Shown here piece after piece: positions 37,824-49,100 of a DNA stretch of 64,000 bases (positions within the stretch are counted from its first letter, which is position 1; the number at the start of each line of letters is the position of its first letter). The stretch comes from Porodaedalea pini (Eukaryota > Basidiomycota > Agaricomycetes > Hymenochaetales > Hymenochaetaceae). A program made the translations under genes and the position numbers. The stretch covers positions 248,001 to 312,000 of the forward strand of contig NBAY01000033.1 of the NCBI GenBank assembly GCA_002794775.1. Direction: 5' to 3'. Under the pieces are notes generated by a model that saw only the letters and a program-made list of their open reading frames with translations, was not told the origin of the DNA and made no database searches.

Positions 37824-40121
37824 GAAGAATTAATATGGGGAGCGATAGTTGCGGCGAGCGGGACAGTCGGACGACCGAGTGCTGTGGTTACCATGGGAGC
37901 GATAGTTGCGGCGAGCGGGACAGTCGGACGACCGAGTGCTGTGGTTACCATGGCAGTTGATACACATTGCAAAGTGCTCGCACTGAAGGTTGTTAGCAGC
38001 CGTACATGGTGCGCATTTGGCGACATGTACTGCCGTACGATGAGGTTTGGAACAGATCGCGCAGCGCGCTACTGATCGGCATTTGGACGTGGGATGTCCC
38101 AGTCAGTGACAGTTATCACATTGGTTAATCGTCGGGCGGGCTTTCATCTCTTCGAGATGATGGATGACTCTGAAGACAGGGACAGAACGGTTACCGTGTA
38201 GGAAGAAATGGTCAAAGGAAAGACGGTCGGGATCTTTCATCATGACTGAGACATTGCAAAAGTTGCACTCATTCAGTCGTTCAGGAGACGACATGAATCT
38301 AGGAGGGAACATGAATTCTCTCCCTTCGAACTGGGGCAGGGCTGAGATTTCGTTGATGAGATCCGATTCGCTATAAATCAGTTTGGATTCCCTGTCATAG
38401 ACGGGGACTCCAGGAATGACCATCTTGAACTGCGGGGACAGGATGAAAGGTTTCGCCCCGCTGATGTTAAGGATGCGGCTGAGTTGGAAGCCAGGGAAGA
38501 ATAGTTAGCATCAAAGTCCATTCAAATATTAGTGAAAGAAATCAGAAGGTTGCTGTTCGAGGTATACTCGACATTCAGCACCACCAGATGTTTGAACAAA
38601 GGGTTGCCCTTTAGGCCAGCCCTCACAGCATTTTTGACAGACTGTGTAAGTGGTCGGACTGCGAGGTCTCCCAGGAGGGAGAAATAAACCTGCTTGATAT
38701 TAGACGAACGAATGTTAACTGATCTGTTAGACCGGTTGACGGGTACCGTTGAGATTTCCCCATCAGGGTTCTCTATGGTAGGGCGTAAGACTTTAGTGGG
38801 GGTCGTCTTGGGTTTCTTCTGTGCCGCCTTCACATAGGTAACTGTGGTAAAGCCGTCTCTGTCCGTTCCGACGGATTCGACCTTCGGGTGATAGATGGTT
38901 GTACCGCCCGGCCTGGGGGCATTATGAGCAGAGTGAGCATAGCCATCAGGAGCGTAAATAACTCCTTCAGAGCTCATGTGGTAGCCTGATCCTGGAACAC
39001 GCGTATTAGTGATAGCACAGCGTATTTGGTTGACCCATTCTTTGGGGTTTGGATGCGTTGTTTGGTGATGGAGGGTCGGGAGGGAACCGATTGTCATGGA
39101 CAAAGTGCGTGCCGATGGGGTCGGGGAGAAATTTGACCTGTGCTTTGTTAGCCAGATGAAGAAGTTTTGTTAGTAGTTGAAAGAGAAGAAGAGCAGGCAA
39201 TCTGTTTTTCAAGGTTATTAGTTTTGTCAACGAGAGAGGAAACAAGAGAGGTAAGAGACTGAATAGAGCGGGACATAGAGGACATATTGTTGGAAATATG
39301 TTGTTTGCGTATAGCCTGTGCTGAAACGTGAACGTCATCAAATACATGTTTAAAATCAGGTGAATGGATTCGATATGAGGAGTGAAAGGCCTGAAGGCTT
39401 CATTCGCCTTATTCTCCTTAATGGTTTTGTCATCGAAACAGTGCAATTTACTAACCCATGAGATGAGGTTGGAAGCCACGTCTGTGAGGGCTTTGCCGGC
39501 ACGAACTGGATCGTCATGCCATGGCGTGGGAGAAGTCCACGACAGCTGAGTAATGAGTGTTGATATATGGTCGATGGTCTCCTTAGTCAGGTGCATGAAG
39601 GAAGCGGAAATGTGTTCGGCGATCTGCGGATCCTCGTAATCAGAAACTGACATGTCATCCATGTCATTATTGACCTGGGGCACTTGGCTCGTACTGGGGA
39701 CATAGAGGTCGTTGGCATCCATGTCATCGATATCGTCGATACGCGCGGGTGGCTGTAGAGCATGATGTTCTTCCTCCGAATTGGAGCGTTTAAGAGAAGA
39801 TTGTGACTCAATGAGTGGGGTAGGGGGAAGATCCCCTTGTTTGCGCAGGGCGGCTGCATGGGCGTCCGCTTCGACATCGGGGGACCAATTGACATGGTTC
39901 TTCGCGACAGTTTCACAGATGGCATCGTTGTGGTTGTAGGTCTTATCGCGGCCACAGACGATGCAAAGTTTATCTTTGCCACTAACACAGCTGCGGCTGT
40001 GATAGGGGAGATCCAATTTACACTCCTCACACTTGGTGGGGTCCTTGGGATTGGCAAGGGAGAGAGATGACTTTGTTTTATGGAGAGAGGCTTTAGCTCT
40101 GGTCAGCATTTTGCTGTCCAT
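37824..40121 (-). pseudogene. LINE ORF1 (gag-like, zinc knuckles), broken
   Basis: Pieces in several frames: 40121-39370, 39103-38522, 38423-38103, 38026-37820. The N-terminus (MDSKMLTRAKASLHKT) carries Cys pairs C-E-E-C and C-I-V-C. The middle matches ORF1 of copy 3 (SGYHMSSEGVIYAPDGYAHS). The C-terminus has the zinc knuckles. Its stop TGA overlaps the ORF2 ATG (ATGA at 37823-37820). A 57-base in-frame tandem duplication at 37838-37951 doubles the end of the last knuckle region. Frameshifts near 39370 and elsewhere make it non-functional. Confidence 0.8.
37838..37951 (-). repeat. two tandem 57-base units in LINE ORF1
   Basis: 37838-37894 and 37895-37951 are identical by eye. Each unit equals 19 codons and keeps the frame, duplicating the C-P-A-R-R-N-Y-R-S end of the zinc-knuckle region. 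Copy 3 has one unit. Confidence 0.9.
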
Positions 40122-40369
40122 AGCAGAGAGGAATAAAAACGAGTTGACAGCAAGATTCCCACGATCCAGATGGTGGTGGTAGGAGATCAAGAAGTGCTGA
40201 CCTGTTCAACGACGCCAGCACTGCCAGTGGCAACTGCCACAGCGGTCGCTAAATACACTCACAATTTTAAAGCACAAATTCAGGCAAGGATTGGATATTA
40301 TAGAGTTGAAACTGTATGAAGTGCATGGCCCAAATTAAATACTTTGATTTTCATACCGTGAGTCCACTT

Positions 40370-42143
40370 CTACCTCGAGTCGTACAGATGTTCATATGGC
40401 ACGCCTTTGACATTCATCCATTCCATGAGTCCACTCCATGTAGTAGGAAAGTCGTCATCCGCATGGACATCGAAAGTATCACCTTCATCCAGAGCTAGGC
40501 TTTGGGGAATTTCTGTTGTGCTGGCCTGCTTCCTCTGAGAAGGAGCTAGGGCTTGTTCAACATCCGGATCCTCGACATTGACAATGCCTGCATCGCGCTT
40601 ACGCTTGGAGTTGATCACAACTTCCTCAGTGTTCTGTGAGTCTTTTGCTTCCCCCTTTTTCTCGTCCTCTCCCATGCCCTCGCTTTCCTTCTTTCGTTTC
40701 AAAGCTTCCACCTCTTGCTCAAACTTTGCATTTTCCTGTTCATCCTTAGATGACACGCCTGAAGTCAGAATCCATTAGTCAGATAAAGTTGATCAGAAAT
40801 AGGTCAGAGCCGAATAGGGTTCGTGAAAGTCTTTGTACGGTCTGTGGAAATAAAGAAACTCACTGAATGTAGTTTCAAAATATTCATCAACCCTGTCTGT
40901 CACCGCTATCATGCAAGAGCTCTCTAAAGTTCAGGACACATCAGTCAAACGAGCCAAGCAAGGATAATCTTAAACTGAATAGTTTGGGGAAATACTTTAT
41001 ATAATCCACCAGAACAACCGATAAAATGATACTGACCAAAATTATTTTTGCACAGATCATAAAACGCCACCACCATTGGGTTACTGTCAAGTATGCCATC
41101 CAACGTCCATTGAAAAAAATCTGCACTGTCAGAAGCACCAGACTGCGCTTGTTCAGATTTGTCTGGTTCGCCGCCAGACGGAATCGAGTCTGGTCTCGTT
41201 GTGTTAGATACGAAAGGGAGATCTGTGCAGCAGTAAATACATCTTCTTCACTATATAAAAGTTGTCTGACATGCCTTGCTCGCTTTCGAAGCAGCGGCTG
41301 AACCGCTTGCTATGCCCTTATCCTCGTGTCCTTTGTACCACCTCCGTAGTTTTTTGACTGAAAAGGATTTATAGCCATCTTGCACGATCTGCGCAACCAT
41401 ATTGGTCTTCTGCTCGTAAGGGAGGGATGCGCCCTTGTGTTCTGCGAGCATCCAGACATACCAGTCTGTACGCAAGCATATAGGTCAGAAGACTCTTAGT
41501 GGTAGCTCAACGTTGGAGAAAAACAAGAAATACACCCTCTAGTACGTCGGCCTGACATTTTGACAGTCTTTTCTTCTCTGGACTTTGGATTGGACTATAC
41601 TGGTTCTGGCCTGTTTTGAAATTAGGAGCCTTAGGAAGTCCTACGTTCTGCACATCGGTGTTAGCAAGGTCTTGAATAACAGTCCGCTCGGACCGTGAGC
41701 TCAGAGTTGAAGTAGATTTCGCAATGTTTGAAACTCGTACTCCCTCAGAAGGAGTAGATCCAGAAGGGAATCTTCTATTTTTTCCATTAGTCTTCAGTCT
41801 GTACTGTTGCCTAAGGTGAGGGATAGAGAAGTTTGGATTTCCAACTGCAATAATGCGCTGTATAATCTGGGTCTCCTGGGCGGAGGGTATGTGGCCATTA
41901 CCGTAGTCAGTGTACATTTGGGTGTACCATCCTGTATCATAAAGGAATATATACATATATTGATATATGATATATGAATGTTTTCAGGTGTACAAACCTT
42001 GGAACAGCCTCCTGCCCTCATCGTTGAGCCAAGTATCCTGCTGTTCCTTCCCCGCGGCAGGACTGCAAAGTGATGATATATGTCAAGCTTTATAGTTCAA
42101 GAGCTGAAATGAATGTAAAGCAGGCATACTCCTGTAGCTCCAT
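40370..42143 (-). CDS. Family-X protein 3 (two tandem HTH-like modules, unknown function)
   Basis: Seven exons: 42143-42130, 42062-41998, 41931-41536, 41465-41271, 41222-41037, 40923-40864, 40758-40370. They give 434 residues. The start is short (MELQDPAAGK) and leads to LNDEGRRLF at 17-25. An intron then falls at the same codon as in the other two genes. Exon 3 opens with GWYTQMYTDYGNGHIPSAQ and continues to FSIPHLRQQYRLK. Exon 4 opens with DWYVWMLAEHKGASLPYEQ and continues to FSVKKLRRWYKG. These are two copies of one module, each at the start of an exon. A basic run lies near SKRKRDAG (possible nuclear signal). The C-terminus WSGLMEWMNVKGVP is the family-X end motif. Function unknown; DNA binding is inferred from the helix-turn-helix look. 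Confidence 0.75.
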
Positions 42144-42556
42144 TATGCGCCTTTGATTCCTGACCAAACTTTCACACAGTTAAGAACGCTGCGCAGAACG
42201 AGACTTCGTTGTGTAGGATGCCTACAAGGGTAGGCGATAGAGGTGCCAATATCCTCACAAGCTGTTCCTTGGTAATTATCTGACTCTATGCTGCGCGTTC
42301 GTGGTAATCAGCACGGCGCGTGTGCTACACGCTATGAGCGATAACCGAACGGAATGAACAAAGGAATTTGCTGAGAGCTTTGTCTTTGGCAAGGCAAGCT
42401 TTGGGTCGTTGGACTAGAGTGAACTATGTGGCTGCAGGCCCTGAGATTCTAGTTTGGTCACAGTGCGCCTGTAAGATGCGCCCGACGTGAAAATGACGTC
42501 TGCACCCTGCACTTCGTCAGATTCAAAACTGCACGCAACGCATACGACCATGAGCA
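42144..42556. other. divergent promoter region
   Basis: Lies between family-X gene 3 (minus) and the carrier gene (plus). Non-coding. No clear TATA box. Confidence 0.4.
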
Positions 42557-43853
42557 ATGACTAGCATGCTTCCGCCTCTCGTACAGGCATTCTCTGGGGC
42601 ATTTGGAAGCGCTGCTGCAAATGCATCGTCATATCCCCTTGATCTGGTGTGCACACGTCTGCAGATCTCTGAGTCGCGCGAAAGGCAAGGTGTGTTCAGA
42701 TTATCATTTGAATTCAGGACAGCCAAGCTTATTAGCCTTGTTGAAAGGCATTGCCTCTGCAATCGATACTCTAAAACGTATTATAAGGAAGAGAGGCACA
42801 ATCGGACTTTATGATGGCCTCGAAACAGATACAGCTGCTACATTAATTTCAAAGTGCATTCTAGACGTTCCTTGCCCAGATTAATACTAACTACACTGAT
42901 CCTATTTTCTCAGCTTCTTCTACTATTATACATACTCATTCCTGCGAAATCGCATATTCAGAAGAAACTCTGCAAAGGCATCCGCCACACTCGCCGCTTT
43001 TGAAGAGATCGCTGTAGGATTTCTAGCGGGTGTAGCAAGTCATGCGGTCTCCACTCCTCTGAGCCTCATCACTGTTCGTCTGCAGAGCGAGTGGCAACTG
43101 AATGCGGAAGGCGAAAAGGAAGAGACCAATGTGGATGAACCTGATGCGGACTCGTCCGGGTCAATTGCGAACGTCATAAGGCATATATACAGAGAAAACG
43201 GTTTACGAGGATTTTGGCGAGGTCAGTCTGATCTGAATTATAGGTTCAATTCACGTTATTTATTTATTTCGCTGACGCGTGAACACTTTGTAGGCTTCGA
43301 GACCACAACCCTCCTTTGTCTCAATCCCTCATTGACACTTTTCCTTTTCCAAGCATTTCGTAGAGTGTTTCTCAGGGGAAGAGATCGCAAACAGCCCTCG
43401 CCGCATCAAGCCTTCATTGGCACAGCTGTCTTGAACGTCATTGGTAGATGTCAATCCCCTTCTGAATTTTAGTGCTTTTCTAACCATCAAAACGCAGCTG
43501 TGACCGTGCTCTACCCTTTCATCCTCGCCAAGACTCGTCTTCAGAGTGCATGCAAGAGCTCTTCGACTCAAACAGATCGGTCACAGAGACCTGAATCAAT
43601 GCTTGACATTTGGTGTTCTGCGTACCACCGAGACGGGTTCACTGGGCTGTATCAGGGTCTCGAGGCACAGCTCATCAAGGGGTTCTTGAGCCAGGGTCTG
43701 ACTATGATGATGAAACAAAGGTACTCATCCCACCCTTCTGTTTACGAGTATACTTTTGACTAGTCCTTCCCTGGACACACGTGCAGACTAGAGCACGTCA
43801 TTATTGCATTGTACTTATACCATGTTCGGTCGAGCAAGAAGATAGTTTTATAA
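42557..43853 (+). CDS. Mitochondrial-carrier family protein, peroxisomal PMP47/ANT1 type
   Basis: Six exons, 42557-42689, 42718-42853, 42914-43221, 43294-43443, 43498-43720 and 43787-43853, give 338 residues. There are three carrier repeats. The signature P-x-D/E-x-x-K/R is intact only in repeat 1 (YPLDLVCTRLQ). Repeats 2 and 3 read TPLSLITVRLQ and YPFILAKTRLQ. Loss of the acidic residue there is typical of the peroxisomal branch, and NFFYYYTYSFLR also fits that branch. The likely role is exchange of cytosolic ATP for peroxisomal AMP to support fatty-acid activation. Intron 1 is only 28 bases (42690-42717), which is very short, so that joint may be wrong even though the frame fits. Confidence 0.82.
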
Positions 43854-46011
43854 TACTTCTGCTCACAAGGATAAATAATTAAGATAGGGAAAGTATAAAC
43901 TCGACCAACCGTGATACAACCCTACTTGCCTTATTGGGTGGCACACGGTGTCGAGCTCAATTGCTTCAACACAACATCCCAAATGCATCTTTCATTCTCA
44001 TAGAACTTTAGAGGACATCTGTGGCTACAGATGTATGGACTATTTTTTCAAAATATTGAGTTTAGGGCTTACTATTTAAGGAAAAAAGTTGCTTTTGTCA
44101 AACACCATAGAATTGCATTTCCAGGCTTCTGGATACAACTCAGTTTTCTGGACTGAATATTTTGCTGCTCCAAAGAAGGGAATATATTATGTAATTACAT
44201 AATTTGTAATATATTTGTCATGTGCCACATTTGGTAAGTTTGTCTGAACCTCAAAAGAATCCCAATGAACTCTTCTTGATGCTTGTAAATGTATGCAAAA
44301 GCCTACAGGAGACAAGCTCAGTGAATTATGGAAGAAATTTTTTAGAAGTTAGAAAGTTGACCTTGGATCCTTCGAGATTTTTGCCATTAGGGTCCTTCCA
44401 AATGGGGTAAATGCAGTGCTCAGGGACCGTGACAGTGATGTGACTTAGTTGGTCGAGTTTATACTTTCCCTACCTTAGGTGTGGAGAGTCACTTATTGCG
44501 CAATTCACCTCATAATCTACAAGATTCGTGCCTAAAGGTGACCGCCATAGACAATAGCCTGTCGATTCTTCTGGTGAAATAGTTGACATTTATTTATAAG
44601 CTTAGGAGGCAGAGCTTGCGTTTCAGACGCCGACAAAAAGTGAAGGCACATTGCCTCTATTCAATATGAAGACGTGGAAAATTCAAAAGGTTTAACTCCA
44701 AGAAGATAGAAATACACGTAACAGGGGTAAATGTATCGGGCGAAGCATAAATAATAAATTTGCGTCGTTGAAAGCGTCCGTAGTCCTTACGGAGCATCAT
44801 GAATTTCTATCAATTGTCCTTATGCCATTGAGTTACCTCTCACCAAGATACCATCTTCAGCACCGGCTTGGGCACGAAAACGTTGATCAAGCAGACGCGA
44901 TGCAAGTTAACCACCATCTCATATGCTTGAGAATCAGGAACCCGAAACCTGAGCTCGAAGGCGCCCAATGGCATGATATCTCCTTTGAACGACACCGAAA
45001 CAAGAGTGGCTTAAGTTTAAGATCTGAGATACCCTTCGAAGAGGACGGGTACATCATTATCTGCACGACCAATAAGTACGCGACGCGCTGGAAGAGCGTG
45101 CTCGTGGTAGTGTGAACTTCTGTTGGAATGTCACGTTAGCCGGCAAGAGTTCGTGATTCACGCGACCGGCGGTAGGTCGCAGCAGAAAAGTGCAAGAGCA
45201 GGAAGCAAGTATGTCGCATGGTAGTACATTTGCCGTCAAGCGTGTCGGGTTGTGGTGGGACTCCTCCCGGGAAGGAAGGAATGAACAAGTGAAGAGCCTT
45301 CGCCCAGGACCGAAGGCGCAGGAAGACGGATCCGGCCGATGACAACATCTGTAGAATAATTTGTCAGAAACCATATCAAAACAAGAGAGATGAAAAATAA
45401 AGAATAAAGAATTGGCTCAGGCCGGCCATAATTGCCGGTCGAAATGTGTCCTCTTTCTCTAGCCATCTGCGTCCGTCGCCCATCCGTGCAGACCTTTTGT
45501 ATGCGCAACACCACGCGAGTGACACATAAGTCTCAAGTGCACACGCTTATCATCGCGCCAGAATTCTGATTTTCGATCTTAAAAGAGAAGAAACCACTGC
45601 AAGCGACCACCTCGAGCAAAATAGCGTTCATCTGCCGGGGCTTGACTTGGACATCGAGCCGCCATGCAATGCCAACCCACTGCGGGGGTACGGCATACAC
45701 AGCAAGCAATGTAGGACTCTGCCTTTGCCAGCCTGCCTTTGACCTTGAACACAAGCCAGCCATATGAATATAAAGTCGTCCTTATTGTTCGTCTGGCCTT
45801 ACGCCGTGCTTCGTGGGCCTCTAGGAAGCATTGAGAGTGACAGACGAAAATTAGGGCGCCCGAGATTTAGACAGACGCAGAGCTGTGCCAGAGTCGAACC
45901 CTTTACTAGAACATCGTAGCCAGGAAGAAGGCAAACTGAATAAAAACTCGCCTCAGGTCTGGAGATGATCATGGTTTCAGCCCAACTTGAATGAGTGACA
46001 CGCAACACGTG
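43854..46011. other. gene-poor AT-rich stretch before LINE copy 3
   Basis: AT-rich up to about 44760. A 115-residue plus-strand open frame (44768-45115) and overlapping minus-strand frames (45057-45374) show no motif and no splice logic I can support. No transposon ends or RNA genes were seen. It may be old, decayed sequence. Confidence 0.35.
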
Positions 46012-46172
46012 ACAGTTACTTTATAATCTTCTGCTATCGACTACTAACAGACGCCCAACCGCTACGGAAAGAAACGAAAAACGACAAAACTACGTAGTGC
46101 GCGAGAAGCATGATGGACTGAATGTGGGACTAGTTGTACTGCTTGTTAGAGGAGAGATCGTAAGGATGATAA

Positions 46173-49100
46173 CTAAAGGTCAAAAGAGGGTGGTAGATCG
46201 GATAAAAGAGGCATATTGTCGGGAGGCCGACGGAAAGAGAAGTATGCGAATTTTAATAATAAAAGAAAGTTATTTGGACGAAACCATTCCATAAATGTTA
46301 ATGGGAGAGAGCGTTGATGAAAAAGGCCTTTTCGAACTAAAGAAAAGAAGGGACAACAGTTGAGAATGTGTCGGACATCATGTTTAGAGCACAATGGGTC
46401 TGGGCACCGGGGTTCGAGGTTTCGGTTATGCAGATCGAGCACGTTCAGCATCAAGCTGGCGGTGCGGGAAAGAACTGAGCGATGTATCTTTTTCCTTGGG
46501 GAAAGCTTCAAAAATGAACGAAAAGATCGCGTTGGATTAAGGATGAACGAGGACGGTTCAAGGATTGAACGATGTCCACGAAGATTGACGATGTCGTTCT
46601 TCCAGTCTCGAAGAAGATCGAGCTGTACTTGGGCGTTCAGATTGGGTAATGAGTTTGGGATCGTTTCGCGGTCGGGTTTAGTAGCGGCGTCTTTTGCGAG
46701 TTTGTCGGCTTTGGAATTACCCAATACTCCCCTATGGGACGGGAGCCATTGGATGGTGATGTGTGAGGCCTCATGATGGAGGGTGAGGAAAATGCCGCAA
46801 AGGTGACGGAATGTTATGATGAATTCCGCGTGTCGGGTATTGTTGGAGAAGACTAGCTTGATGCAATTGAGTGAGTCTGAAATGATGTGTATGTGTATGG
46901 GGGTGAAGCATTTCACCAATAGGAGAGAGATACGACACATAGCTGCGATGAGCGCTTCCTGCTCCTCAAACAAGATGTTCGAGTGAGAGTGCGCTGCTGA
47001 AGAAAAGACAGTGAGTTCTTTGTGATCATGCATGATAACGAATCCATGGCCGCCTGTGCTAGAACCGTCGGCCTGAGGTATGATGGAGCCATCTGTAAAG
47101 ATGAAATATTGATAGGGAGGGGGATGTAAAAAGAAAGAATTGAAATCGCGAATGGCGCGGTTGCATTGGGCAGAAGAAGGAATTGGAGTCATAATAAGAC
47201 GTGAGTGGACTTGGGTAAATGTAGGAAAAGGAGAAGATTTTGGAACTTGTACGTTAGGAAGGAGAGACGACATTAAATATTGTTTTGGTGTTGGATTGTG
47301 ATTTGAATAGGAGAAATATGATAACAAGAAGCATTGGGAAAGGTAGCGAATGAAAAGAGGTAGTAGCGGACATGATAAGAACGATTCTGCGACGGATGAG
47401 TTAATATTTTTGTGGAAGATGTGATCAAAGAAGTGTTGTTGAGTTGGCTGAAGGATGGTGGAAACGAGGGTAGAATCGGGGAAAAGGACAGCGCCATAGG
47501 TGGCAACTGAACGAATCAAACCGAAATATAATAGTCTGGCGTATTGAAAGTATGCGCCATTGGCGCAATTGAATAAAAAGGAACGCTGGTGAATGGTAGA
47601 AAGGGCTTTGTTTGCCTGGGCTGTAAAATGAAGTTTAGGTGAAAGGTCATAAGAAAGGATTATTCCTAGCCAAGTTAAGTGCAATGAAGGAGGAATGACG
47701 CGGTTATTGGGTAATGACAGGGATGCATTAGAAGAAGATGGGGAGCCTTGAAGAAAGGAGCGGAAAGTAATAGATGCAAAACATCTGTTTGGAAGGATAT
47801 GAAGAAGTTCAATAGCGTCTGGGTCAATAGAAAGCCCGAGACTCTGAAATTGAAGGGATAGAAATTGAAATTGGTTGCGTAGGCGGATTAAGTTGGTCCG
47901 CATACTAAGGGACCGTGCATAAAGGAGGTGATCGTCCATGTAAGCAAGCAAAGGACGGTCAGGGCCGAAACGAGAGTTATAAGCTGAAATAACGTCAGCG
48001 GCAGCGAAGATTGAAATGAGAGGAGATAGTGGGGACCCTTGAGGAACACCTCTATTGGGTTTGATAAAAGGGGGGGAGAAGAAATCGTTAAAATGAAATG
48101 AGATTGGTCTGTCCGTGAGCCAGGCTGAAAGGACGCGGATAATGTTTGGATGTACGTTGGAAAGTATAAGTTTCTGAAGGAGGCGGTTATGCGAAATGTT
48201 ATCGAAGAAACCTTGAATGTCGACGGTAAGAATGGAAGTGATAAGGTAGCGATGTCGTAGGTGAATACTGTGGAAGTGATCACCGGAGTTGATTATGAAT
48301 GGTTGGGATAGGATAGTGGAGAGAAGTTCGTAGCAAGCTGTAAGAGAAGAACGATGTTTCCTGCACCCATGTTGGGCATCAGGAAGAAGGTTATTGAGTT
48401 CGAAAAAGGGTTGTAAATGATTGAAAAGGACACATTCGAAAAGTTTTCTGATCGTGTCAACAAGGGTAATGGGACAAAACGCCCATGGAACTGAAAAGTC
48501 AGAACGCTTGGGTTTCAGGATGAAGGTAACGAGAGATGTTTTAAAGGGTAATGGAAAATGACCGAGCCGAAGACATAAGGAAAAAAGTTCCACAAAAAAT
48601 GAACCGTGGTGTTCAACAAGTAACGCGAGGTGTTTGTAGGAGATGTGGTTGTTGCCAGGGCTCGTTTCTTGGTCGATGCCCCTGATAGCATCATGGATGT
48701 CATTCATCGTAAAGGGTACGAAGTCACTGAGGGCTGGGAGTGGGATAACTCCTGGTCCAGATGGTAAAGGGGGAAAAAACATTTCCCGAAAAAGGGTCAA
48801 TTTGTCATCTTCTGAAAGGGTGAATGATCCGTTAGACATACGCAGTGCTCCGATGGTAGAGCAACGACGAGCTGTGCCAAGGTATTGGTTGTGCCATATA
48901 GATTGCGCATCGGATTTCTGAAGACGAGCGCCGAAAAAGGCATTTTTGGCACGAGTGATCTCGATATCGAGGCATTTGCGAGATTCGGGATGGGGATTTC
49001 GGCAGTGTTCGCGATACAGTTTTGAGCACGCTTCAGACCACCAACTGTTGGGGCCGAAGTATGAACGCAGTTTTCGTTTGCTGAGAAAAAGGGTAGCAAA

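Larger units (their letters stand above)
33851..40200 (-). mobile_element. decayed near-full-length Tad1-like LINE, copy 2
   Basis: Contains recognisable ORF1 (about 40121-37820) and ORF2 (37823-33982), both broken by frameshifts and gaps. The 3' tail ends ATTATAAA before a CACGTG (33845-33850). It keeps the N-terminal part of ORF1 that copy 3 has lost. The exact 5' end is not defined; homology cannot be tested beyond about 40200 within this window. Confidence 0.85.

Noticed and set aside
37838..37951. Possible CRISPR-like repeat
   Set aside because: Only two direct units with no spacer, inside a LINE ORF of a eukaryote.
12488..42143. Family X as an A mating-type (HD1/HD2) locus
   Set aside because: No W-F-x-N-R-R helix, no mitochondrial intermediate peptidase gene next to it, and three dispersed genes in place of a divergent HD1-HD2 pair.
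44768..45115. 115-residue plus-strand open frame
   Set aside because: Protein-like in places, but no family, no clear promoter, and overlapping minus-strand frames are equally open. Left as an intergenic note.
45840..45990. GGTTCGACTCT on the minus strand, like a tRNA B box
   Set aside because: The T stem does not pair and no tRNA cloverleaf can be drawn.
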